This document shows positions 54,971 to 63,335 of a stretch of 64,000 nt of DNA, one piece after another. The position numbers and the translations under genes were made by a program. The notes beneath the pieces were generated by a model. The model was not told where the DNA came from and ran no database searches. It saw only the letters and a program-made list of their open reading frames with translations. Origin of the DNA: Intestinibacter bartlettii (lineage in GTDB: Bacteria > Bacillota > Clostridia > Peptostreptococcales > Peptostreptococcaceae); the NCBI RefSeq assembly GCF_000154445.1, contig NZ_DS499563.1, one strand, 5' to 3'. Numbering within the stretch: position 1 is the stretch's first letter; the number at the start of each line of letters is the position of its first letter.

Positions 54971-55660
54971 TTATTCCATACACTTTTCCTTAAACCAGTC
55001 CCAATCCATACCGTATTTACCTTCAAGTAGCCATTCAGGACATTGCTTGCCATTATAATCTTGATGCTTTTTTAAACCTAAGTCATTTTGATAATTTTTT
55101 AAAACTTTATATAGTTCTATAGCATTTAAATAAGCTTGCTGTTGTTTCATTGCATTTGTGTACATACATATTTCAATAGAAATTCCAGTTAAATTTCCTT
55201 CTTGTGTCCCTTGCGCGTATGCTTGCCAATTTAAAGGAATATTTTGTATTATTTTATCGTATCCTACAGTAATTGTCCACGATGCATTTCTATATTTTGA
55301 ATAACTTGTTCCCGCATATGGGTCGCTATTTGCATTTTTTAATGACTCATACATCTGTTCTGCATCAACATCTATACATGCAGTTTGATGTATTACTACA
55401 TCTGTAGGTTTTATTACCTGTGCTGATATACAAGATCCTTTTTCTAACAATTTATCTGATATTACTTCTGCTCTTCCTATTTTTGTTCCATTTATAAGTA
55501 CATTATCACTTACATATGATTTTGATGAAGAACCATAACTTAAATTTAATTTACTTATTAATAGACAAATTAAAAATACTATCATTATAAGATAAAAAGT
55601 TATATTCTTGTTTTTCTTAAAAAAATCTATATCAATAGATTTTAATTGTCTTTTGCTCAT
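54971..55660 (-). CDS. Membrane-anchored N-acetylmuramoyl-L-alanine amidase (Amidase_2-like)
   Basis: A 229-residue protein. A single N-terminal membrane helix (about residues 21-41) is followed by an extracytoplasmic amidase domain. Zinc ligands are likely His in VIHQTA, His in KKHQDYNGKQC, and Cys in GKQC, the H-H-C set of Amidase_2/PGRP proteins, and SIEICMYTN is also family-like. It cleaves the amide bond between muramic acid and the stem peptide. Start at ATG 55660, seven bases after GGGGGA; the upstream ATG at 55675 overlaps that site. Confidence 0.82.
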   Translation of the reverse strand: MSKRQLKSIDIDFFKKNKNITFYLIMIVFLICLLISKLNLSYGSSSKSYVSDNVLINGTKIGRAEVISDKLLEKGSCISAQVIKPTDVVIHQTACIDVDAEQMYESLKNANSDPYAGTSYSKYRNASWTITVGYDKIIQNIPLNWQAYAQGTQEGNLTGISIEICMYTNAMKQQQAYLNAIELYKVLKNYQNDLGLKKHQDYNGKQCPEWLLEGKYGMDWDWFKEKCME

Positions 55661-55776
55661 ACTAAAATCCCCCATATATTATATTGTATCTCAATTTACA
55701 TTTTATTTCTCATATATACATAATATCGTGAAAAAATGTTTTTTTCATTTTAAATTCCTTAACTTTTCTTAATTTC

Positions 55777-55803
55777 AAAAAATAAAAGCCTCCTATTGGA
55801 GAC
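55777..55803 (-). terminator. Terminator of fabT and the acc/fab operon
   Basis: Minus-strand stem GUCUCC / GGAGGC (55803-55798 and 55793-55788) with one G-U pair and a four-base loop. It is followed by a U-rich tract (complement of 55777-55787). It overlaps the fabT stop codon. Confidence 0.7.
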
Positions 55804-56245
55804 CTTCATACTTATCCTCAAAAAATATATTTATTTTTTCTATTACATCACATAGAACTTCTTGTTCTTCATCGTTATAAGAGTTTAATGTTGCTTGTAC
55901 CATTTCTTTGTGAAAATCTGCATGTATTTTATAAGCATGCTTTCCCTTTTCAGTTAGACTTACTAACACAACTCTTCTATCTTCTTCCGTTCTCGATCTT
56001 TCAGCATAACCTTTTTTTATAAGTCTATTAATTGCAGATGTTAGCGTTCCAACTGTTATTCTTAAATCGTGGGCAATTTCTCCCATAGTTCTGTTTCCTT
56101 GAGTTCCTATTGCATCAATTGTGTGTATCTCTGTTATAGATAAATCTTTTATCTCAGAACTTTTTAAAACCTTTTCTTCTATATGTAAAATATCATTAAA
56201 TAATTGCACCAAAAGTGAATTTAATCGTTCCGCTCTCTTTTCCAT
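55793..56245 (-). CDS. fabT: FabT-like MarR regulator of fatty-acid synthesis
   Basis: A 150-residue MarR protein. The N-terminus (NSLLVQLFNDILHIEEKVLKSSEIKDLSITEIHTIDAIG) and recognition helix with GTLTSAINRLIKKGYAERSRTEEDRRVV closely match what is remembered of streptococcal FabT, the repressor of fab genes that uses acyl-ACP as corepressor. It is at the downstream end of the acc/fab operon, not the usual upstream end, and has its own strong promoter after accA. Confidence 0.8.
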   Translation of the reverse strand: MEKRAERLNSLLVQLFNDILHIEEKVLKSSEIKDLSITEIHTIDAIGTQGNRTMGEIAHDLRITVGTLTSAINRLIKKGYAERSRTEEDRRVVLVSLTEKGKHAYKIHADFHKEMVQATLNSYNDEEQEVLCDVIEKINIFFEDKYEGLQ

Positions 56246-56282
56246 TTTATTTTCTCTCCATATTTATTTTAATCTTAAATGT

Positions 56283-56311
56283 ATTATAATAAATTTTAGA
56301 AATAATTTCAA
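56283..56311 (-). promoter_or_regulatory. Near-consensus promoter of fabT
   Basis: Minus strand TTGAAA (56311-56306), a 17-base spacer, TATAAT (56288-56283). It lies between the accA stop (56318) and fabT, so fabT can be expressed independently of the operon. Confidence 0.7.
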
Positions 56312-56317
56312 TTGATA

Positions 56318-57133
56318 TTATACTTCATAAAAGTTACCCATTTTTCTAAATTTATTATATCTCTTTTGTAATAAATCTTGTTTTTTTATATCAATTAAAT
56401 TATTTAAATCTGAATTTATGAGTCTTTTTATGTTTTCTGAAACTAAAGAAGGATTTGTATGTGCACCTTCTATTGGTTCATCTATTATATTATCTATTAT
56501 TCCCAAACTAAGTAAGTCTAAAGCTGTTATTTTCATAACTTCTGCTGCTTCTTTAGTTCTTGATGAATCTTTCCATAAAATTGTCGCAAATCCTTCTGGA
56601 GATAAAATAGAGTAAATCGAATTTTTAAGCATATACACCTTATCAGATACACTAAGTCCCAATGCCCCTCCACTGCCGCCTTCTCCTGTTATTATTGATA
56701 TTATTGGTGTTTTTAGTCTACTCATTTCCATTAAATTCTGTGCAATTGCCTGACCTTGACCTCTTTCTTCTGCCCCAACTCCACAATATGCACCTGGTGT
56801 ATCGACAAAACATATTATAGGTCTATTAAATTTTTCAGCTTGTTTCATAAGTCTTAATGCTTTTCTATATCCTTCTGGATGAACCATTCCGAAATTTGTA
56901 TCTACATTTTCTTTTACATTTTTACCTTTATTAACTCCTATTACTGTGACACTTATTTTATCTATTGATGCAATTCCACCTATTACTGCTTTGTCGTCTC
57001 TAAAATTTCTATCACCATGGAATTCAATAAAATCATCGAAAATATTTTCTATATAAAATCGTACGTTTGGTCTTTCTTTATTTCTTGCTATCTCTACAAT
57101 ATTCCATACTTCATTCTTTTTATCCTTCAACAT
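56318..57133 (-). CDS. accA: Acetyl-CoA carboxyltransferase, alpha subunit
   Basis: A 271-residue carboxyltransferase alpha subunit. It has the FVDTPGAYCGVGAEERGQGQAIA and GEGGSGGALGL motifs, with biotin-carboxyl transfer to acetyl-CoA as its role together with AccD. Length is shorter than proteobacterial AccA (about 320), which is usual in Firmicutes. Last member of the acc block, 28 bases after accD. Confidence 0.95.
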   Translation of the reverse strand: MLKDKKNEVWNIVEIARNKERPNVRFYIENIFDDFIEFHGDRNFRDDKAVIGGIASIDKISVTVIGVNKGKNVKENVDTNFGMVHPEGYRKALRLMKQAEKFNRPIICFVDTPGAYCGVGAEERGQGQAIAQNLMEMSRLKTPIISIITGEGGSGGALGLSVSDKVYMLKNSIYSILSPEGFATILWKDSSRTKEAAEVMKITALDLLSLGIIDNIIDEPIEGAHTNPSLVSENIKRLINSDLNNLIDIKKQDLLQKRYNKFRKMGNFYEV

Positions 57134-57161
57134 CTATCACCACCTTTAGATATTCTTTTCT

Positions 57162-58019
57162 TTATATTCCATGTAATTTAAGCACTCTTGATAAATAATT
57201 TTTTAAATTTTTTCTATCTACAATATCATCTACAAATCCCTTTTCTAGCATAAATTCTGCACTTTGGAAGTCTTCTGGTAATTTCTGATTTATTGTATTT
57301 TCAATTACCCTACGACCTGCGAATCCTAAAATTGCTCCTGGTTCAGAGATTATTATATCTCCAAGCATTGCAAAACTAGCGGTTACTCCTCCTGTTGTTG
57401 GATTTGTTATTACACTTATATACAAAAGTCCTGCTTCATCATGTTTTGCTATTGCTGCAGATGTTTTTGCCATCTGCATAAGTGAAATTATTCCTTCTTG
57501 CATTCTAGCTCCTCCAGAAGCAGTAAATATAATAAGCGGAAGTTTATTTTGTGTTGCATATTCTATAATTCTTGTAATTCTTTCACCGACAGCACTTCCC
57601 ATACTTCCCATCATAAAATTACTATCCATTATTGCAGTTGCTACTTTTTTTGAATTTATATTTCCAACCCCACAAAGTACACCTTCATCTAAATCAGATT
57701 TTTGTTCAGCTTTTTTTAACTTTTCTTCATATCCTGGGAATTCTAATGGATTTGTAACTTTTATTTCTTGAAACATCTCAATAAAGCTATCTTTATCGAA
57801 TATTTGATTTATCCTTTCTTTTGCCGATATATTGAAGTGGTAATTACAATTAGGGCATACATAATCATCATTTTTTAGATCTTCTAAATAAATTATACTC
57901 TTACATTTTTTACAATTTATCCATTTTCCATTTGGTATATTAGGTATAAATTCTTTATCTTTTAGTGGTTTGCTACTAACTGTTATATATTCTTGTTTTC
58001 TAAATAAATTTTTAAGCAT
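57162..58019 (-). CDS. accD: Acetyl-CoA carboxyltransferase, beta subunit
   Basis: A 285-residue beta subunit. The N-terminal zinc ribbon is CKKCKSIIYLEDLKNDDYVCPNC (about residues 36-58), and the crotonase-like core has FTASGGARMQEG and NPTTGGVTASFAMLGD. It starts 8 bases inside accC (overlap 58012-58019), which indicates coupled translation. Confidence 0.96.
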   Translation of the reverse strand: MLKNLFRKQEYITVSSKPLKDKEFIPNIPNGKWINCKKCKSIIYLEDLKNDDYVCPNCNYHFNISAKERINQIFDKDSFIEMFQEIKVTNPLEFPGYEEKLKKAEQKSDLDEGVLCGVGNINSKKVATAIMDSNFMMGSMGSAVGERITRIIEYATQNKLPLIIFTASGGARMQEGIISLMQMAKTSAAIAKHDEAGLLYISVITNPTTGGVTASFAMLGDIIISEPGAILGFAGRRVIENTINQKLPEDFQSAEFMLEKGFVDDIVDRKNLKNYLSRVLKLHGI

Positions 58020-59364
58020 TATTTCTCACCAACTTTTCTGCTATAAATGATGTATCATAATTTCCTTTTAAAAAATCTCTATTATTTAATATACTGTATT
58101 GAAAATCTATATTTGTCTTTACTCCTCCTATTGCAAATTCTCCTAGTGCTCTTTTCATCTTTATTATTGCTTCATCTCTCGTAGCGCCATATGTTATCAT
58201 CTTTCCTATCATTGAGTCGTAGTATGGAGGTATTTCATATCCAGAATAAATTGCACTGTCAACTCTAACCCCTGGGCCTGATGGTATATATAATTCTTTT
58301 ATAAGTCCTGGAGATGGTCTAAAATTATTATCTGTGTCTTCGGCATTTATTCTGCATTCAATTGCATTTCCGCTTATACAAATATCATCTTGAATCAAAT
58401 CTAATTTCTTTCCCGATGCTATTTTTAATTGTTCCTTAACTATATCTACCCCTGTAACCATTTCAGTTATAGGATGTTCAACCTGAATTCTAGTATTCAT
58501 TTCCATAAAGTAAAAATTGCAATCTTTATCCACAAGAAATTCTATTGTCCCTGCATTTTTATAATTTACAGCCTTTGCTGCACATTTTGCAACCTCTCCC
58601 ATTTTTTCTCTAAGTTTTGGATTTAAAAAAGTAGATGGTGCTTCTTCTAGCACTTTTTGATTATTTCTTTGAAGTGAACATTCTCTTTCGCCTAGATGAA
58701 TTGTATTTCCATATTCATCAGCTAAAATTTGAAATTCTATATGTCTTGGTTTTTGTATAAATTTTTCTATATAAATTCTATCATCTGAAAAACATGCTTT
58801 TGATTCTAACTTTGCAGCGTTATAGTTGTGTTCAAATTCACCTTCTTCATTTACTATTCTAATTCCTTTTCCACCACCGCCAGCAGCTGCCTTTATCATT
58901 ACTGGAAAACCAATTTCCTTTGCTATTTCAAGTGCTTGTGAAACTGAAGTTATTTCACCTTCATATCCAGGAACTACAGGTACATTTGCTTTTTTCATAA
59001 CTTCTCTTGCTTTAGCCTTATTTCCCATAAGTTCTATAATCTTATAATCTGGTCCTATATATTTTATATTGCACTCTTCACACATCTTTGCAAATTTAGG
59101 ATTTTCAGATAAAAAACCAAACCCTGGATGAATCCCTTCACACCCAGTAAGCACACATGCACTTAATATATTAGTCATATTCAAATAACTATCTTTACTT
59201 TGTGGTCCACCTACACAAACTGCTTCATCTGCCATCTGTGTATGAAGTGCATATTTATCAGCTTCTGAATAAATCGCAACTGTAGATATACCAAGTTCTC
59301 TACATGCACGTATTATTCTAACTGCTATTTCTCCTCTATTTGCTATTAAAATTTTCTTTAGCAT
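58012..59364 (-). CDS. accC: Acetyl-CoA carboxylase, biotin carboxylase subunit
   Basis: A 450-residue biotin carboxylase. It has the ATP-grasp glycine loop KAAAGGGGKGIRIV, NGRGEIAVR-like start (IANRGEIAVRIIRACRELG), HLGERECSLQRNNQKVLEEAPS and EMNTRIQVEHPITEMVTGVD, all intact. It carboxylates the biotin on AccB. Eight-base gap after fabZ. Confidence 0.97.
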   Translation of the reverse strand: MLKKILIANRGEIAVRIIRACRELGISTVAIYSEADKYALHTQMADEAVCVGGPQSKDSYLNMTNILSACVLTGCEGIHPGFGFLSENPKFAKMCEECNIKYIGPDYKIIELMGNKAKAREVMKKANVPVVPGYEGEITSVSQALEIAKEIGFPVMIKAAAGGGGKGIRIVNEEGEFEHNYNAAKLESKACFSDDRIYIEKFIQKPRHIEFQILADEYGNTIHLGERECSLQRNNQKVLEEAPSTFLNPKLREKMGEVAKCAAKAVNYKNAGTIEFLVDKDCNFYFMEMNTRIQVEHPITEMVTGVDIVKEQLKIASGKKLDLIQDDICISGNAIECRINAEDTDNNFRPSPGLIKELYIPSGPGVRVDSAIYSGYEIPPYYDSMIGKMITYGATRDEAIIKMKRALGEFAIGGVKTNIDFQYSILNNRDFLKGNYDTSFIAEKLVRNNA

Positions 59365-59372
59365 CTTATCAC

Positions 59373-59795
59373 CTACCCAATTGCAAACATTATTTCACCT
59401 TGGCAAACTACCTTTCCATCTACACTTGCATACCCAGTTCCAACTCCTATAGATCCTCTTAATTTTGTTATCTCAATTTCTAAATCTAATCTATCCCCAG
59501 GCATTACTTGTTGCTTCCATCTTACTTTGTCTGCTCCAACTAAAAAACCTATTTTCCCTTTGAATTCTTCTTTTGAAAGAATACAAATAGCACCCATTTG
59601 TGCCAAAGCTTCTAATATCAAAACTCCTGGCATTACTGGATAATCTGGAAAATGTCCGTTGAAAAATTCTTCATTTATAGATATATTTTTAAACCCTTTT
59701 GCTCTTTTTCCTTCTTCAACTTCTTCTACTCTGTCTATCATTAAAAATGGATATCTATGTGGTAAAATTTCTTTGATTTCTTTTGCTCCTAACAT
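59373..59795 (-). CDS. fabZ: 3-hydroxyacyl-ACP dehydratase FabZ
   Basis: A 140-residue hotdog-fold dehydratase. The catalytic His is in HRYPFLMIDRV (about residue 13) and the Glu in GHFPDYPVMPGVLILEALAQ. It dehydrates 3-hydroxyacyl-ACP. Its place between accB and accC is frequent in clostridia. Confidence 0.97.
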   Translation of the reverse strand: MLGAKEIKEILPHRYPFLMIDRVEEVEEGKRAKGFKNISINEEFFNGHFPDYPVMPGVLILEALAQMGAICILSKEEFKGKIGFLVGADKVRWKQQVMPGDRLDLEIEITKLRGSIGVGTGYASVDGKVVCQGEIMFAIG

Positions 59796-59804
59796 AATTT
59801 TCTC

Positions 59805-60299
59805 CTATAATTTTTTCACCTTAAATAATTCTTGTCCATATTGGACCATCTTGCCCTCTTGTGCCATAATCTCAACTATCTCACAATTAAATTCGGCATT
59901 TATTTCATTCATCAATTTCATTGCTTCGACTATGCAAACTATATCACCTTTGCTTACCTTGTCCCCTTTTTGAACAAAAGGCTCTACATCAGGTGATGAT
60001 TTTGAATAAAATGTACCAACTATTGGTGATTTTATAAACTCTATATTTTCTTCTACTTGTGACTCATTTGTAATATTTTCATTTTCTTTAATATTTATTT
60101 TTGAAGAAATTGTATTGTTATGTTGTTTTTCTTCCTTATTTTCTATTGCTGAAACTTCATTTTGTATTTTATTAGGTACATAATCTCTAGACATACTCTT
60201 GTCTATTTTTATATATCCATCTTCATTCTCCAATTCAAAATAAGCTAATTTTGAATCGTCTAAAATAGAAATTAATTCTTTTACTTCATTAAAATTCAT
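59805..60299 (-). CDS. accB: Biotin carboxyl carrier protein of acetyl-CoA carboxylase
   Basis: A 164-residue biotin carrier. The C-terminal biotinyl domain has VEAMKLMNEI, with the biotinylated Lys in AMKLM (about residue 131), and GDIV-CIVE on its beta hairpin. A Lys/Glu/Asn-rich linker occupies about residues 45-90. Carries carboxybiotin between AccC and AccAD. Confidence 0.96.
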   Translation of the reverse strand: MNFNEVKELISILDDSKLAYFELENEDGYIKIDKSMSRDYVPNKIQNEVSAIENKEEKQHNNTISSKINIKENENITNESQVEENIEFIKSPIVGTFYSKSSPDVEPFVQKGDKVSKGDIVCIVEAMKLMNEINAEFNCEIVEIMAQEGKMVQYGQELFKVKKL

Positions 60300-60311
60300 A
60301 GCGTCCTCCGA

Positions 60312-61547
60312 TTAATCCCACTTTTTAAATAATAGACATGCATTATGTCCTCCAAATCCAAGTGAATTGTTAAGAGCATATTTTAAATCTGCACATCTTC
60401 CTTTGTTTGGAACATAATCCAAATCTAATTCTTCTTCACTTTCTGTATAACCTATTGTTGGAGGTATAAAACCTTCATTTAATGCTCTTATACATATTAT
60501 TGATTCAACCGCTCCCGCTGCACCTAATAAATGACCTATCATTGATTTTGTCGATGATATTGGTATATTTTTCGCATCTTCTCCGAAAGCATTTTTTATA
60601 GCTCTAGTTTCATATAAGTCATTGTAGTAAGTAGATGTCCCATGTGCATTTATGTATGAAACATCGTTCATTTTTACATTTGCTTCTTTGACTGCATTTT
60701 TCATCGCATTTGCTGCAGCTACTCCTTCTGGTGATGGAGAAGTTATATGATATGCATCACATGTTGAGCCATATCCAACGATTTCTGCAAGTATATTTGC
60801 TCCTCTTTTTTTAGCATGTTCTAAACTTTCGATTACTAATATTCCAGCACCTTCTCCCATTACAAATCCGCCTCTCTCTTTGTCAAATGGAATTGATGCT
60901 TTAGTTTTATTTTTGCTAGTTGATAATGCCCTCATATTTGTAAAACCAGCAATTGCAATCGGTGTGATTGATGATTCACAACCACCAGTTATAGCTATAT
61001 CAGCATAACCATCTTTTATATGTCTGTATGCATCTCCTATACTATTAGTTCCCGTTGCACAAGCTGTTACTACTGATGTACACATTCCTCTAGCCCCAAA
61101 TTTAATTGCGATGTTTGCTGCTGCTGCATTTATTATAGTCATTGGTATATACATTGGTGATATTCGTTTTATCCCCTTAGTATGTAGCGTTTTGAATTCT
61201 TTTTCATTAGTATTAAATCCACCAATACCTGAACCTACTATAACTGCAAATCTGTCTTTATCTATTTGATTTAAATCTAATTTTGCATTTTCAACTGCCT
61301 CCATACTTGCAATCAGTGCGTATTGAGTAAATTTATCTAATCTTCTACATTCTTTTTTATCTAAAAATTTTTCTATGTCTAAGTTCTTTACTTCTCCCGC
61401 AAATTTCACATCTAATCCTTCTGTATCGATTGATTTTATTGTATCTATTCCTAATTTTCCAGATTTGGCATTTTCCCAAAACTCAGCCTCTGTATTTCCA
61501 ATTGGAGTTACAGCCCCCATTCCTGTTATAACTACTCTATTTTTCAT
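60312..61547 (-). CDS. fabF: 3-oxoacyl-ACP synthase II
   Basis: A 411-residue condensing enzyme. The Cys-His-His triad is in VVTACATGTNSIG, SYINAHGTSTYYND and STKSMIGHLLGAAGA. It elongates acyl-ACP with malonyl-ACP. Standard length. It follows fabG by 21 bases. Confidence 0.97.
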   Translation of the reverse strand: MKNRVVITGMGAVTPIGNTEAEFWENAKSGKLGIDTIKSIDTEGLDVKFAGEVKNLDIEKFLDKKECRRLDKFTQYALIASMEAVENAKLDLNQIDKDRFAVIVGSGIGGFNTNEKEFKTLHTKGIKRISPMYIPMTIINAAAANIAIKFGARGMCTSVVTACATGTNSIGDAYRHIKDGYADIAITGGCESSITPIAIAGFTNMRALSTSKNKTKASIPFDKERGGFVMGEGAGILVIESLEHAKKRGANILAEIVGYGSTCDAYHITSPSPEGVAAANAMKNAVKEANVKMNDVSYINAHGTSTYYNDLYETRAIKNAFGEDAKNIPISSTKSMIGHLLGAAGAVESIICIRALNEGFIPPTIGYTESEEELDLDYVPNKGRCADLKYALNNSLGFGGHNACLLFKKWD

Positions 61548-61568
61548 TTAATCCTCCTGTTTTTCGAA

Positions 61569-62309
61569 TTACATAGCCATTCCACCATCTACGTGAATTA
61601 CTTGGCCTGTTATATAATTTGAATTTTCACTGCCTAAAAATAATGCCACATTTGCTATATCTTCAACATTTCCAAATTTATTTAATGGTATTTGTGATAA
61701 TATTTTTTTCTTTTGATCATCACTCAAAATCTTGGTCATATCTGTATCTATAAATCCTGGGGCTATTGCATTAACTGTGATATTTCTGCTTCCTATTTCT
61801 TTTGCAAGTGATTTTGTCATCCCGATTAATCCAGCCTTTGATGCACAATAATTAACTTGTCCTGGATTTCCAACCACACCTACTACAGATGCCATATTTA
61901 CTATTTTTCCGTATTTTTGCTTTAACATTATCGGAGTCACTGCTTTTAAACAGTTGAAAGCCCCTTTTAAATTTGTTTTTATTACGCTATCAAAATCTTC
62001 TTCTTTCATTCTTATAATAAGATTGTCTTTTGTTATTCCAGCATTGTTTACTAATATATCGACTCTTCCAAATTCTTTTTTTGCTTCTTTTATAAGATTT
62101 TCTGCTTGTTCTAATTCGCTTACATCTGCTTTTACTACTAATACTTGAGAACCTAAATCTTCTAATTCTTTTTTAACTTTTAATGCTTCTTCCTCATTAT
62201 TTCTATAATTAATAACTACATTTGCCCCTTCTTTTGCAAATTTTTTAGCTATACATTTTCCTATTCCTCTTGATGCACCTGTTATTACAGCACATTTTCC
62301 CTTTAACAT
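61569..62309 (-). CDS. fabG: 3-oxoacyl-ACP reductase
   Basis: A 246-residue short-chain dehydrogenase. It has TGASRGIGK, NNAGI, and the Ser-Tyr-Lys site (MASVVGVVGNPGQVNYCASKAG). NADPH reduces 3-oxoacyl-ACP. The start is the ATG at 62309, five bases after GGAGG; an upstream ATG at 62321 overlaps that site and would add four residues. Confidence 0.96.
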   Translation of the reverse strand: MLKGKCAVITGASRGIGKCIAKKFAKEGANVVINYRNNEEEALKVKKELEDLGSQVLVVKADVSELEQAENLIKEAKKEFGRVDILVNNAGITKDNLIIRMKEEDFDSVIKTNLKGAFNCLKAVTPIMLKQKYGKIVNMASVVGVVGNPGQVNYCASKAGLIGMTKSLAKEIGSRNITVNAIAPGFIDTDMTKILSDDQKKKILSQIPLNKFGNVEDIANVALFLGSENSNYITGQVIHVDGGMAM

Positions 62310-62367
62310 AAAATCCTCCATTTCAGCTTTTATAAGTTTTATAAAGCCCCTTTAATGTATAATTTCT

Positions 62368-63303
62368 TTATAATTCCAAACTTGATATTGTGCTTTCTAA
62401 TGAATCAATATCACACACGTTATATATTTTTACTGATTTATCTATTTTTTTTACAAATCCACTTAATGCTTTTCCTGGACCAACTTCTATAAAAGTGTCA
62501 ACACCTTTGTTTATTAAATCTCTTATGCTCTTTTCGAATAAAACTGGTGACATTATTTGTTGTCTAAGTAACTCTTTTATATCATCATCTTTTTTATAGG
62601 GGGCACCTTTTACATTTGAATATACAACCTTTTTAAAATCATTTATCTCTGCTTTTTTTACTTCTTCATAAAATTTATAACTTGCATCTTTGTACATCGA
62701 ACAGTGAAATGGACCACTGACCTTTAATGGAAGTGCCCTTCCACCAAGTTCTTTTGCTATTTTAGCACTCGCCTCTAAAGCTTTTACTTCTCCTGAAATT
62801 ACTGTTTGACCAGGACAATTATAATTTGCACCTTCGACTAATCCAAATTCACTTGATCTTTTTATCAATTCTTCAACCTTTTCTGGACTTAATTTTAAAA
62901 TTGCCATCATGCTTCCTTCTTCTGGGCTTATAGCACTATCCATTATCTCAGCTCTCTTTTTGATTAGTTTAATTCCATCTTCAAAACTTATCACACCAGA
63001 ATCAACAAGTGCACCATATTCACCTAATGAAAGTCCCAAGGTATACTTAGCAGAAATTCCTCTAAGCTCTACAGCCTTAGCAGATGCAAGTGATGTTAGT
63101 AAAATTGCTGGTTGTGAATATTTAGTTCTTTTTAAATCATCTTCATTACCATTAAAAATCATCTCTTTCATAGGCATATTTAAAATCTCATCACCCATAT
63201 CGAATATTTCTTTACATTCATCTATATTGTCATATAAACTTTTTCCCATGCCTACATATTGTGAACCTTGCCCTGGAAAAAGAAATGCTATATTCTCGTT
63301 CAT
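62368..63303 (-). CDS. fabD: Malonyl-CoA:ACP transacylase
   Basis: A 311-residue transacylase. FLFPGQGSQYVGMG starts it, and GLSLGEYGALV carries the nucleophilic Ser (about residue 91). A His in VSGPFHCSMY is the partner. It loads malonyl groups onto ACP. Start at ATG 63303 after GGAGG; an earlier ATG at 63315 overlaps that site. Confidence 0.96.
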   Translation of the reverse strand: MNENIAFLFPGQGSQYVGMGKSLYDNIDECKEIFDMGDEILNMPMKEMIFNGNEDDLKRTKYSQPAILLTSLASAKAVELRGISAKYTLGLSLGEYGALVDSGVISFEDGIKLIKKRAEIMDSAISPEEGSMMAILKLSPEKVEELIKRSSEFGLVEGANYNCPGQTVISGEVKALEASAKIAKELGGRALPLKVSGPFHCSMYKDASYKFYEEVKKAEINDFKKVVYSNVKGAPYKKDDDIKELLRQQIMSPVLFEKSIRDLINKGVDTFIEVGPGKALSGFVKKIDKSVKIYNVCDIDSLESTISSLEL

Positions 63304-63335
63304 AATCTCCTCCATATAAAACTTGTGTAATTTAT